In this document: positions 27,462 to 35,616 of the stretch, piece after piece | How the letters are laid out: each line of letters begins with the position of its first letter | How positions within the stretch are numbered: position 1 is the stretch's first letter | DNA from: Acidobacteriaceae bacterium | GTDB taxonomy: Bacteria; Acidobacteriota; Terriglobia; Bryobacterales; Bryobacteraceae | Direction of reading: 5' to 3' | Assembly: GCA_019233755.1 (NCBI GenBank) | Contig: JAFAMD010000006.1 | Coordinates: forward strand, 100,043-164,042 | DNA: 64,000 bases | Made by a program: the position numbers and the translations under genes | The notes under the pieces: generated by a model | Databases searched by the model: none | The model's input: only the letters and a program-made list of their open reading frames with translations | What the model was told of the DNA's origin: nothing

Positions 27462-30103
27462 GCGACTTCTTCTGCTTCTGCCACACCTGCGGACGCCGGC
27501 AATTCTTCGATGAGACGGCCGGAATGAACGCGAATGCGCCGCCAGAAACCTCCCGACCACAATCCGGTGCGCGTCTGCTTTTCTGCCTCCAGCAGTTGGG
27601 AGTAACGCGATGCCCGGTTCGCGGCCAGTTCGCGCGGAGTGCCGTGTTCGATTAAACGGCCGCGCTCGATGACCAGCACGCGATCGAAACTCTGCGTCTC
27701 CGCGACATCGTGGGTGATGCACAGCAGAGTCGCATGACACCAGAGCCTGCGCGCACGGAGCAGCAGCTCCGATCGCTTTTCGCGATCGAGGCCTCGGAAC
27801 GGCTCATCGAGAATTACCAGCCGCGTGTTCTGCCGGAGCAGCGCACGCGCCAGCCGCACGCGCTGCCCTTCGCCGCCCGAAACAAGCCCGCCGCTTTCGC
27901 CCAGCTTCGTTTGCAAACCCGACGGCAGTGTTTCGAGGACACCGCGCAGCATGGCTTCGTCAATCGCCTGCGCGACCGATGCGGGATCGGGAGCCGAGCC
28001 ATAGGAGAGGTTGTCGACAAGGGAACGGTTCCAAAGTTGAACCGCCGGGTCCACCCAGGCCACGGAGCGGCGTAGTTGATCTGGATCTAGCGGAGCGCCG
28101 CCGGCCAGTACTTCTCCTTTGCTTGGTTTCAGCCAGCCGAGAAGGATACCGACAAGGCTGGACTTCCCTGCCCCGGAAGGACCGACAATCGCGATGTGAC
28201 TCGCCGGCGCAATGTTCATATTTATCGCGTCGAGAATGGTATGTCCGGCAACTTCGACGCTTACATCGCGGAACTCGAGAGCGGGTGCGCCCGGCGCCGA
28301 TCTCTCGTCTGATCGATCAATGTTCGACGACTCCTCGGGTGCACCGAGCGGCTCAAGAAGACGAAGGGTGAGATTCCGGTAAGCGGGATATTGGCGCGTC
28401 AATGTGCCGAACTCCTGCCCGAGCACAGGCAAGTTCAGCGCCCAGTAGACAAGTAGCAACAAACGCCCGACGGCCGCACCCTGCAGCGGATGAAGAAGCA
28501 TCAGCGCCGCAATGAGACCGAACATGCCAGTAAGTTGGACGGCTTCTGCGGCGACCACACCGCGCTGCAGCCGGACCGAGGCGCTCGCCCACTCGCCGAG
28601 CAGTTTTTCGTGTTCGCGGCGGACGGCGCGCTCTCCGCCGTGCGCACGTATGGCGAGCAAGCCGAGCATGGCATCGAGGTAGAACCGGGTCAGGCCGGCG
28701 GCGTGACTGCGGACGCGTAGATCGCGCTCGGCAAGAAGTGGTTGTGACACGAAGGCTGGAATCACCGCGGCTGCGAGGATCACGATGACAAACGGAGCAG
28801 CCGACGGTTCGAGCCAGACAATTCCTGCAGCCATTGCGAACATTTCGAAAAGGGCGCGCAGTGCCTGCCTGGCGGCATTCGGGAGGTCGCGAAGCCGCTG
28901 CGCCGCGTGGCTGCGCTCCGCCATATCGGAGGTGAGGCGGCTCTGAAAGTAGCGATCGCCGAGCTTTGGGATCTTTTCGAGAAAGGCCACTCGCAGCCGG
29001 TTTTCGATCTGGCGTCCCAGGCGCAGGGCGGCGGAGAACAGAGGGAATTCCATCAGCAGCAGGATCAGACTGAACAGAATTACGGCGCCAATAGCCGCCA
29101 TCCGCTGCCCGCTGATACGCAGTTGGGCGGTGACGTCGAGCAGGGCCCGGAAGAGCAATGCTTCGACGATCGTCCCACCGGCCGCGACGATCAAAGTGAA
29201 GAAGACGAGAACAGGAGTAAGTCGGCTGCTCTGCCGAAGCGCGCGCCATAACTCGCGGCTTGGGCGAAAGGGGTGCTCAGCGAGGGCAGCGGCGAGTTCG
29301 GAGCCGAGTTCCGCGCGCGAGGCGATCGGCCCGGTTCCGCGCACACACACCAGCACCGCTCCGCGGAGGAGTATTTGTTCACAGCCTTCGCTGTCTTGTG
29401 GAGCGGTGCGCACGGACCAGCAATGCTGCGGGATTTTTTCCGGTTCCGACCGAAAGCGTTCGATCAGGGCGAGGACGTCGCGCCCGCCGCGTACCGCACC
29501 CGCATCACAAAGTAATCGAAGAAGACGGGCGGATGCATCGAGCACCGCGATCGAACGCCAGCTTTCGTCGTTCAGAACATCGCTGAGCAAACGATTCTGC
29601 ACCATGCGGTTGAGGCCGAGGCGATGAAGCCGGGCACCAAGAACGCTTTGAAAATCTTCGGAAGCTGCATAGTCGCGCCAATCCTTAGCGGAAGCCGGCA
29701 TTGTGTGAGAGTAAATTTCAGCCAGAAATTGCTTCGCCGGGACCCACCGCCGCCCGATTGCAGGATCCATAACCTGCAGCATCCGGCCGTGCCGTCGCCA
29801 CACGACAACAAAGTGCGTCAACCCACCTGGCAGGTTGACGACTACAATGGCCGGCAATGCGTTTGCCTCCGGCACGAGCAAATGATCGGCCGGAATCATG
29901 ATCTGCTCCGCTTCGAGGCCGAGTTGCTTCGCGACGGTCTCGAGCGTGTCGATGCAGGTACCATCGACCCCGGTCTGACAGGCTTCACGCAGGCGGCCGT
30001 AGCTGATGGGAATGCCAAAACCTTCGAGCAGGCATTTCAGTGCGGCGGGGCCGCAGTCCATGGCGGAAGTTTGAACAATCTCAGGGACAAAAAAGCGTCT
30101 CAA
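27458..30103 (-). CDS. peptidase-domain (C39) ABC exporter
   Basis: N-terminal C39 motif QTSAMDCGPAALKCLLEGFG, catalytic-His region LTHFVVVW and Asp region VMDPAIG; Walker A GPSGAGKSS, signature VSGGE, Walker B LVILDEP. Confidence 0.92.
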   Translation of the reverse strand: MRRFFVPEIVQTSAMDCGPAALKCLLEGFGIPISYGRLREACQTGVDGTCIDTLETVAKQLGLEAEQIMIPADHLLVPEANALPAIVVVNLPGGLTHFVVVWRRHGRMLQVMDPAIGRRWVPAKQFLAEIYSHTMPASAKDWRDYAASEDFQSVLGARLHRLGLNRMVQNRLLSDVLNDESWRSIAVLDASARLLRLLCDAGAVRGGRDVLALIERFRSEPEKIPQHCWSVRTAPQDSEGCEQILLRGAVLVCVRGTGPIASRAELGSELAAALAEHPFRPSRELWRALRQSSRLTPVLVFFTLIVAAGGTIVEALLFRALLDVTAQLRISGQRMAAIGAVILFSLILLLMEFPLFSAALRLGRQIENRLRVAFLEKIPKLGDRYFQSRLTSDMAERSHAAQRLRDLPNAARQALRALFEMFAMAAGIVWLEPSAAPFVIVILAAAVIPAFVSQPLLAERDLRVRSHAAGLTRFYLDAMLGLLAIRAHGGERAVRREHEKLLGEWASASVRLQRGVVAAEAVQLTGMFGLIAALMLLHPLQGAAVGRLLLLVYWALNLPVLGQEFGTLTRQYPAYRNLTLRLLEPLGAPEESSNIDRSDERSAPGAPALEFRDVSVEVAGHTILDAINMNIAPASHIAIVGPSGAGKSSLVGILLGWLKPSKGEVLAGGAPLDPDQLRRSVAWVDPAVQLWNRSLVDNLSYGSAPDPASVAQAIDEAMLRGVLETLPSGLQTKLGESGGLVSGGEGQRVRLARALLRQNTRLVILDEPFRGLDREKRSELLLRARRLWCHATLLCITHDVAETQSFDRVLVIERGRLIEHGTPRELAANRASRYSQLLEAEKQTRTGLWSGGFWRRIRVHSGRLIEELPASAGVAEAEEVA

Positions 30104-31254
30104 GGGGCCCCCACCGCCTGACCGGCAGAGCGCAGAACCAAGGCGGCCGGCGAGAGGTCCTCCACTTCGACCTCGACTGAGCCGGGGAGTCCATGCTGTA
30201 CAGGAATGTGAGAAGAAGCGGACGAGATGACGGCCAGCTCGACCCGGACTTTGCCGTCGCGAATGTCATCTGCAACACGCGTAACACGCGCTGACAGAGT
30301 GCCGAACTGAGCCCACGGGAATCCTTGCAGGCGCACGATAGCGGGCTGGCCGGGGCGCAGCTTGCCGAGCGCAGCCGAGGGCGTAAAGGCGGCGACGACC
30401 TGCAGCTTGCCTGAAGGAAGGATGATGCCGAGCTGCTGCCCTTCCGTGATGTAGGAACCGGGACGGATACCGGCGCACTCGCCGAGTCGGCCCGAAGTTG
30501 GCGCACGCAGGCAGCGGCGCTCCACTTCGTATTCGAGGCGACTGATAGCGGCAGCAGAAGCAGCAGCTTCGGCTTCGAGTTTCGCCGTGTCGGCCTGGAT
30601 CTGCTTTTGCCGTACTTCGCGATCGCGCTCCCGAACGGTCAGTTCGGGTTCAAGGCGTGCAATCGTCACCTTCAAGTTGTCCGCCGCGGCACGCCTGCTT
30701 TGGGCCTCCGCTTTGGCGCGCTGCATATCGGCATCCGAAAGAATGCCTTCCGCATGAAGGCGGACGGCGCGGCCGGCATCCTGCGCGGCGAGGTCGGCTT
30801 GCGTCTGCGCTTCGCGATATTGGGCGCGTGCAGCGGCGATGGAGAGGTCAAGCACCCGGCGTTCGTCAGCGCGCCCGGCAGCTTCGGTCTGCATTCGTGC
30901 GCGCAGCGCGGCAAGCTGGGGCGCGAGGCTGGCGAGATGAACGCGCTCCTGCTTTAAGGCGAGGAGCTGATCCTCATTGTCGAGCTGTAAGATAGCGTCT
31001 CCTGCTTTGACTTCGTGCCCGAGGATGAGGTGGGAAGAGACTACGCGTCCGGCCATATTCGACTGAACGGGATAAGCGGCACCGAGCACTTCAAGGCGGG
31101 CGGAATCGGCGACTTCGTAGCGGGTTAGATGCGCTGTGAAAGCCCAAGTCACCCAGGCGGCGAGCAAGGCCAGCGCCAGAAGCGGAGAGAGAACAGAGTG
31201 GAGTCCGTTGTCGGAGCGGAGAGCCCCATTTACACGATGAAAGCTGGTCGCCAT
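30100..31254 (-). CDS. HlyD-family membrane fusion/periplasmic adaptor protein
   Basis: N-terminal TM, biotinyl-lipoyl-like NMAGRVVSSHLILGHEVKAGDAILQLDN, long coiled coil, RAPTSGRLG. Confidence 0.9.
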   Translation of the reverse strand: MATSFHRVNGALRSDNGLHSVLSPLLALALLAAWVTWAFTAHLTRYEVADSARLEVLGAAYPVQSNMAGRVVSSHLILGHEVKAGDAILQLDNEDQLLALKQERVHLASLAPQLAALRARMQTEAAGRADERRVLDLSIAAARAQYREAQTQADLAAQDAGRAVRLHAEGILSDADMQRAKAEAQSRRAAADNLKVTIARLEPELTVRERDREVRQKQIQADTAKLEAEAAASAAAISRLEYEVERRCLRAPTSGRLGECAGIRPGSYITEGQQLGIILPSGKLQVVAAFTPSAALGKLRPGQPAIVRLQGFPWAQFGTLSARVTRVADDIRDGKVRVELAVISSASSHIPVQHGLPGSVEVEVEDLSPAALVLRSAGQAVGAP

Positions 31255-31278
31255 TCCACTTTTGCAGCTTCAAAAAGT

Positions 31279-31319
31279 TAAAAGCCGCTTCGGAGAAAGA
31301 GAACCCGAAGCGGCTTTTA
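31279..31319 (-). terminator. Rho-independent terminator-like stem-loop between the 16-aa ORF and HlyD
   Basis: Perfect 15-bp inverted repeat taaaagccgcttcgg/ccgaagcggctttta, 11-nt loop; followed on the minus strand by ACTTTTT. Confidence 0.8.
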
Positions 31320-31326
31320 TTTCTCA

Positions 31327-31350
31327 TGTTCGGCCAAAAAATGCCGAACA
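31327..31350 (-). other. Stem-loop immediately 3' of the 16-aa ORF
   Basis: 8-bp inverted repeat tgttcggc/gccgaaca with 8-nt loop. Confidence 0.7.
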
Positions 31351-31355
31351 GGTAA

Positions 31356-31406
31356 TTACGCACCCCAGACGGCGCGGCCAGCCTTAACGTTGCTCTTGAC
31401 TTTCAT
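31356..31406 (-). CDS. 16-aa small ORF MKVKSNVKAGRAVWGA, candidate exported or leader peptide of the exporter locus
   Basis: ATG with AGGAGG (31417-31422, minus strand) 10 nt upstream; stop TAA; below the length cutoff of the ORF track. Confidence 0.6.
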   Translation of the reverse strand: MKVKSNVKAGRAVWGA

Positions 31407-31431
31407 GATTGCTTTTCCTCCTTTCTCAGGT

Positions 31432-31466
31432 CCGGGTTCCCGCTGGCGGCGGGATCTCGAACCCGG
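31432..31466 (-). promoter_or_regulatory. Hairpin in the 5' leader of the 16-aa ORF
   Basis: 8-bp inverted repeat ccgggttc/gaacccgg enclosing a second cccgc/gcggg stem, directly upstream of the SD. Confidence 0.65.
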
Positions 31467-31703
31467 CTTGGACAACAGTTTTCAAGTTATAAGCCGATAT
31501 TGGACGACAATAGTCGCGATACTTCCAGGCTCATTTCAGACTGGATCGAGATGACTTAGGCCCTTAGCCTGTGTTCGCCTAAGTAAGTTAACTTGATTTA
31601 TAGCCGATCGAGCAGCCTATGAAAATCGTGTTTTTAGTTATAAGCAGGTAGGAATCCCCTGTAGTTCCCTTCCCTAGGGAATAGGTAATAGGGAAGAAGG
31701 CAC

Positions 31704-32333
31704 CTAGCGCACAGGGGCAATCTTGACCAACTGCGTGCGGCACTCATGGCGAATGGTGCAGGAGGTGGGGTGCAGCTCTTTACTGAGGCAAATATCGACG
31801 CCCTGAAGATATGGGCCACGGCAACTCAGTTCGACCGCGGCGGGAGGCAATCCGGGGTTCGCCTCGACAAATGAGCGCACGACAGCGGCCGGGCTCGCCC
31901 GCATTTCGCTGCGCGGGGCGAGGAATGGACGGGGGATACGAATCGACTCGAACGCCTGGCGGACAAGAGCGAAGTAGGCATCTGCATTGAGACCGCTGCA
32001 GGTTCCATGGGCCGCCCATTCGTGGCGGATAAGGCCGGGATCAGGCATGATGCGCAGGTAGCTGTGAATGTCCGCCGGGCCTGGGGCATGCGAACAGAAC
32101 TCGGGACCGTAGCCGTTGCGAGATTGAGGCCAGAGGCCATGCACGATGAAGCCGTAATGCTCGGAGCACTCCGGACTGCTCTGGTGGTTGTAACAGAACT
32201 CGGGAGACCACGAAAGGCTGAGCACGTAGTAATCGAAATCACCTGGGCGCGCCGATCGCTCCTGAGGAAAGATGCATGACGCTCCAAGACTCGTGAGCAG
32301 GAGCAACCAACGCAAGCCAAATTTCGAGTGCAT
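31704..32333 (-). CDS. secreted ribonuclease T2 family protein
   Basis: Signal peptide; conserved CAS I FIVHGLWPQ and CAS II HEWAAHGTC. Confidence 0.93.
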   Translation of the reverse strand: MHSKFGLRWLLLLTSLGASCIFPQERSARPGDFDYYVLSLSWSPEFCYNHQSSPECSEHYGFIVHGLWPQSRNGYGPEFCSHAPGPADIHSYLRIMPDPGLIRHEWAAHGTCSGLNADAYFALVRQAFESIRIPRPFLAPRSEMRASPAAVVRSFVEANPGLPPAAVELSCRGPYLQGVDICLSKELHPTSCTIRHECRTQLVKIAPVR

Positions 32334-32413
32334 CGCTTACAGATTAGCCGCAGCGTGCGCGCAGCCGCTCGTTCGCGGGGTGTTATGCTCTCTCAAGCGA
32401 TACCGCGCCGGCT

Positions 32414-33253
32414 ATGAAGTGGCAAGTAAGCGCTCTGGTTCTGATCTGCGCGGCGGCGTGCGTTGCGGCCGCTCACGCGTTGGACCGGACGCTTCCCCAC
32501 GCGTTTCGCGAGTACCCGGGCATAGAGTACCGGCTCGGATCGATTCCGTTGCCGCCTGATTACCAGGAAAAGACGGAGTGGGCATTCGCGCGCCTGATGT
32601 ACCCGGGCGGCTGGAACGACGGTTATGCCGGGCGCGAGGGCGAGTGGCATGAAGGCGCCTGCCTGTGGACGCAGGATTTTCCGCGCGCCGATCGCCATTT
32701 CTCCGAGGCAGTGAAACGGCTGACGAGAATCAGCGTGCGCTCCGTGGAACAGCCCGTGAACCTGGACGACGGCGATGACGTCTACAACTGGCCCTGGCTG
32801 TATGCGGTGCAGGTGGGCGAGTGGGGTATTACGGATGGGCAAGCCAAGAAGTTGCGCGACTACCTGCTGCGCGGCGGCTTCTTCATGGCCGATGATTTTC
32901 ACGGCACCGAGGAGTGGCAGGTCTTTGAAGCGAGCATGAAGCGCGTCTTTCCGGACCGGACCATCGTGGATATACCGGACAGCGATCCGATCTTTCACAC
33001 CGTTTATGATCTAGACGACCGCTACCAGATTGTGGGCGCAGAGCATCTGGCGGAGGGTCACAAAAAGGACGGCTTTGTAGCACGCTGGCGTGGCATCTAC
33101 GACGACAAAGGCCGCGTCATGGTGGCAATCTCGTTCAACTCCGACATTGGCGATTCGTGGGAGTGGGCCGATGAGCCGGAGTACCCGGAGAAATACTCAG
33201 CGCTGGGCATTCGCGTCGGCATCAACTACATCGTTTACGCCATGACCCATTGA
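32414..33253 (+). CDS. DUF4159 domain secreted protein (copy A)
   Basis: EKTEWAFARLMYPGG...VEQPVNLDDGDDVYNWPWLYAVQVGEWGITDGQAKKLRDYLLRGGFFMADDFHG. Confidence 0.85.
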   Translation: MKWQVSALVLICAAACVAAAHALDRTLPHAFREYPGIEYRLGSIPLPPDYQEKTEWAFARLMYPGGWNDGYAGREGEWHEGACLWTQDFPRADRHFSEAVKRLTRISVRSVEQPVNLDDGDDVYNWPWLYAVQVGEWGITDGQAKKLRDYLLRGGFFMADDFHGTEEWQVFEASMKRVFPDRTIVDIPDSDPIFHTVYDLDDRYQIVGAEHLAEGHKKDGFVARWRGIYDDKGRVMVAISFNSDIGDSWEWADEPEYPEKYSALGIRVGINYIVYAMTH

Positions 33254-33266
33254 TACGCGGCGCTTG

Positions 33267-33731
33267 TCACTGTGCGGGAGCGCGCTTGGCGTTGAGGTCG
33301 GCGACATACTGCGAGTGGAGTTCGAGCTGGATGTGCACCTGCGGCATGTCGAGCGTCATAATTTTCGTCTTCGGATGGATGGCAACGGTGTAGGGGCCGT
33401 CCTGAGTGCCGAACTCGTCGAAGAATGTGAGCTGGTCGCCGTCCAATTGATACTTGCCGCGGCGGGCAACCTTCTGATGCTGGATAAAGGTAGCCTGAAC
33501 GAACGTGTGGCCCGGGCGGAAGGTGAGGACGCCGCTGCATTCATCGGGATGCGGATGGCCGTCGAAGCAGGTGTGCTGGGTCTGCATTCCGCCGCCATTA
33601 GTGCCCATAAAGATGTATTCCCAGCCTCCGGGATCGCGCAAGAGCTTGAGCTGTTCAGCCGAAAAATCCTGAAACGCGCTGAGGGGTACGCTGATGAGGG
33701 CTATGAGAGGAAGATGGGCAAGTTTCAACAT
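33267..33731 (-). CDS. hypothetical secreted protein
   Basis: 154-aa ORF with signal-like N-terminus. Confidence 0.65.
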   Translation of the reverse strand: MLKLAHLPLIALISVPLSAFQDFSAEQLKLLRDPGGWEYIFMGTNGGGMQTQHTCFDGHPHPDECSGVLTFRPGHTFVQATFIQHQKVARRGKYQLDGDQLTFFDEFGTQDGPYTVAIHPKTKIMTLDMPQVHIQLELHSQYVADLNAKRAPAQ

Positions 33732-33745
33732 TACGTGCAGCTCCG

Positions 33746-34621
33746 TCAGTGGGTCATGGAATAGACGATATAGTTGATGCCGACCCGTATACCGAGGGCG
33801 GAGTATTCTTCGGGGTACTCGGGATCATCGGCCCACTCCCAGGAGTCGCCCAGGTCGGAATTGAAGGCCATGGCGACCATGACCCGGCCCTTGTCGTCAT
33901 AGATGCCGCGCCAGTGGGCGACGTATCCGTCATTGCGGAAGGGCACGCCCATGCGTACACCCCACTCGCCGGGGACCTGATATCGATTGTCGAGATCGTA
34001 GACAGTGTGAAAGATGGCGTCGCCGTCCGGGATCTCGACAATCGGGCGATCCGGAAAGATGCGCTTCATGCTGTTTTGAAATACGTTCCAATCGACGGTT
34101 CCCCAGAAGTCGTCGCACATGAGAAAGCCGCCGCGGAGAAGGTATTCGCGGAGTGTAAGCGCCTGCATATCAGTCAGTTGCCACTCGCCGACAAAGACTG
34201 CGTAGAGCCAGGGGTAGTTGAACACGTCGTCTTTGTCATCGAGGTTGACGGGCTGCTCGACGGATCGGGCCTGGAGGCGGGTCAGACGGCGGACCGCCTG
34301 AAGAAAGTGGCGGTCCGCCCGGGGGTAATCGTTCGTCCAACTGGAATGGCCTTTGGTCCAATCCCATCCGGCGTGCCGGAAATGCGCATCGGGGATAGAC
34401 GGATACATAAGGCGGGCGAAGACCCATTCGGTTTTTTCTTCAAAGTCGGGCGGAAGGGGGATCTGGCCCTCGTGATATTCATCGCCGGGATACTCGCGGA
34501 AAGGTTGAGGAAGATTGCGCTGGGCGGCGTAAAGGGCGGTCAGCACACTGAGTCCGCAGGCGAGCCAGGAGAAGGTTCTCCGCCAAGACATCAGCACCGG
34601 GCCTCGCCCCGAGAATAGCAT
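33746..34621 (-). CDS. DUF4159 domain secreted protein (copy B)
   Basis: Clear paralog of 32414-33253 over its full length. Confidence 0.85.
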   Translation of the reverse strand: MLFSGRGPVLMSWRRTFSWLACGLSVLTALYAAQRNLPQPFREYPGDEYHEGQIPLPPDFEEKTEWVFARLMYPSIPDAHFRHAGWDWTKGHSSWTNDYPRADRHFLQAVRRLTRLQARSVEQPVNLDDKDDVFNYPWLYAVFVGEWQLTDMQALTLREYLLRGGFLMCDDFWGTVDWNVFQNSMKRIFPDRPIVEIPDGDAIFHTVYDLDNRYQVPGEWGVRMGVPFRNDGYVAHWRGIYDDKGRVMVAMAFNSDLGDSWEWADDPEYPEEYSALGIRVGINYIVYSMTH

Positions 34622-34741
34622 TGACAGGTTTGATGCGGGCGACGCGGCCGGTGATTTCTGCGATACGAACTTTCCTGGCCGTGCGAGGCACGGCCAAGCT
34701 GCCGCTGCCCCAGGTGCTCCGAGAAGCTGGGGCTTCGCGAC

Positions 34742-35563
34742 CTAAGGAGTCGACTTGGGTCTCCAGAAGCTCGCGGCCTGATTGACGACTGCCTCCGGGG
34801 GGTTGCTCAACTCGGGGAGGATTCGCATGATTCTCGTTTCAGACGATGCAACCACTTCGGCATTGGCTTTCTCCCAAGCGGCATATCCTTCGTCGCCCAT
34901 CAGCTTATGCAAGTCGGGTGCGGAATCGAACCCCGCCAAAGAAGGCTGCAGAGTGGTGAAGTAATAGAGCGGGCCGCTTCCGCCCGCGCTCAGTTGCGCT
35001 ACCAGGACGGTCCACGAAGGGCTGTTCTTTTCGATAGTGGCCTTGAGTACTTTCACCTGCTCTTCGAATTGAGTCTGATGGCCAGGATTTACATGCACTT
35101 GTTGAAGGCGGATCCAGCGGGCGGCGCCCACCATTTTGGTGTAACTGTCTGGATCCTTCGGCGCATTGTAGCTGAGATCCCAGCGGCGGTGGCGAAGCTC
35201 GGTCCGTGAACTGATAATCGTGGCATCAAAGTCCTGCCCCATCTTCTTCCACGCCGCCATACCAAGACCCTCGACCATGGCGGAATTAAATGCCTTGTTG
35301 CCCTCTTCAATTGCCGCATAATTCGCGCGTTGGCTCACAAAGAAAACCGTGTTGCCCTCGCCGAACTGGTTTTCCATCGCAATCCAGTTATCGCCTTTGC
35401 CTTTGCGATTCATTTCGACCGCTTTGCGAACGAGCCCGTCGAAGTCGGCGCGTTTTTCCGGTTTCACTCTTACCGCTTCAACGTCGAGATAATCGGGCAG
35501 TTGCGCCAGTGCAATGGGAGATGCGACGAGCGCGAGCGAGAGAGCCGCAGCTAATCTATTCAT
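34742..35563 (-). CDS. hypothetical secreted protein
   Basis: Start moved to MNRLAAALSLALVASPIALAQ signal peptide. Confidence 0.7.
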   Translation of the reverse strand: MNRLAAALSLALVASPIALAQLPDYLDVEAVRVKPEKRADFDGLVRKAVEMNRKGKGDNWIAMENQFGEGNTVFFVSQRANYAAIEEGNKAFNSAMVEGLGMAAWKKMGQDFDATIISSRTELRHRRWDLSYNAPKDPDSYTKMVGAARWIRLQQVHVNPGHQTQFEEQVKVLKATIEKNSPSWTVLVAQLSAGGSGPLYYFTTLQPSLAGFDSAPDLHKLMGDEGYAAWEKANAEVVASSETRIMRILPELSNPPEAVVNQAASFWRPKSTP

Positions 35564-35616
35564 ATGAGATCCTTGCCTCGTCAAGCATAGATCCAGCAGC
35601 AGGTGGGTGCAAGGGT

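Noticed and set aside
31091-31363. 90-aa minus-strand ORF overlapping the terminator and HlyD start
   Set aside because: Different frame from HlyD, reads through both hairpins, no SD; HlyD frame is clearly the real one
31487-31534. 15-aa minus-strand ORF MSLEVSRLLSSNIGL upstream of the 16-aa peptide
   Set aside because: No Shine-Dalgarno and no supporting structure; could be chance, though an upstream ORF role cannot be excluded
31485-31645. Three similar TTATAA-GCxGG/TATAGCCGAT boxes upstream of the small ORF
   Set aside because: Could be -10-like elements, but no acceptable -35 at proper spacing was found; not claimed as promoters
33749-34618. 289-aa plus-strand ORF almost coextensive with DUF4159 copy B
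   Set aside because: Mirror ORF of a conserved protein; no domain recognised
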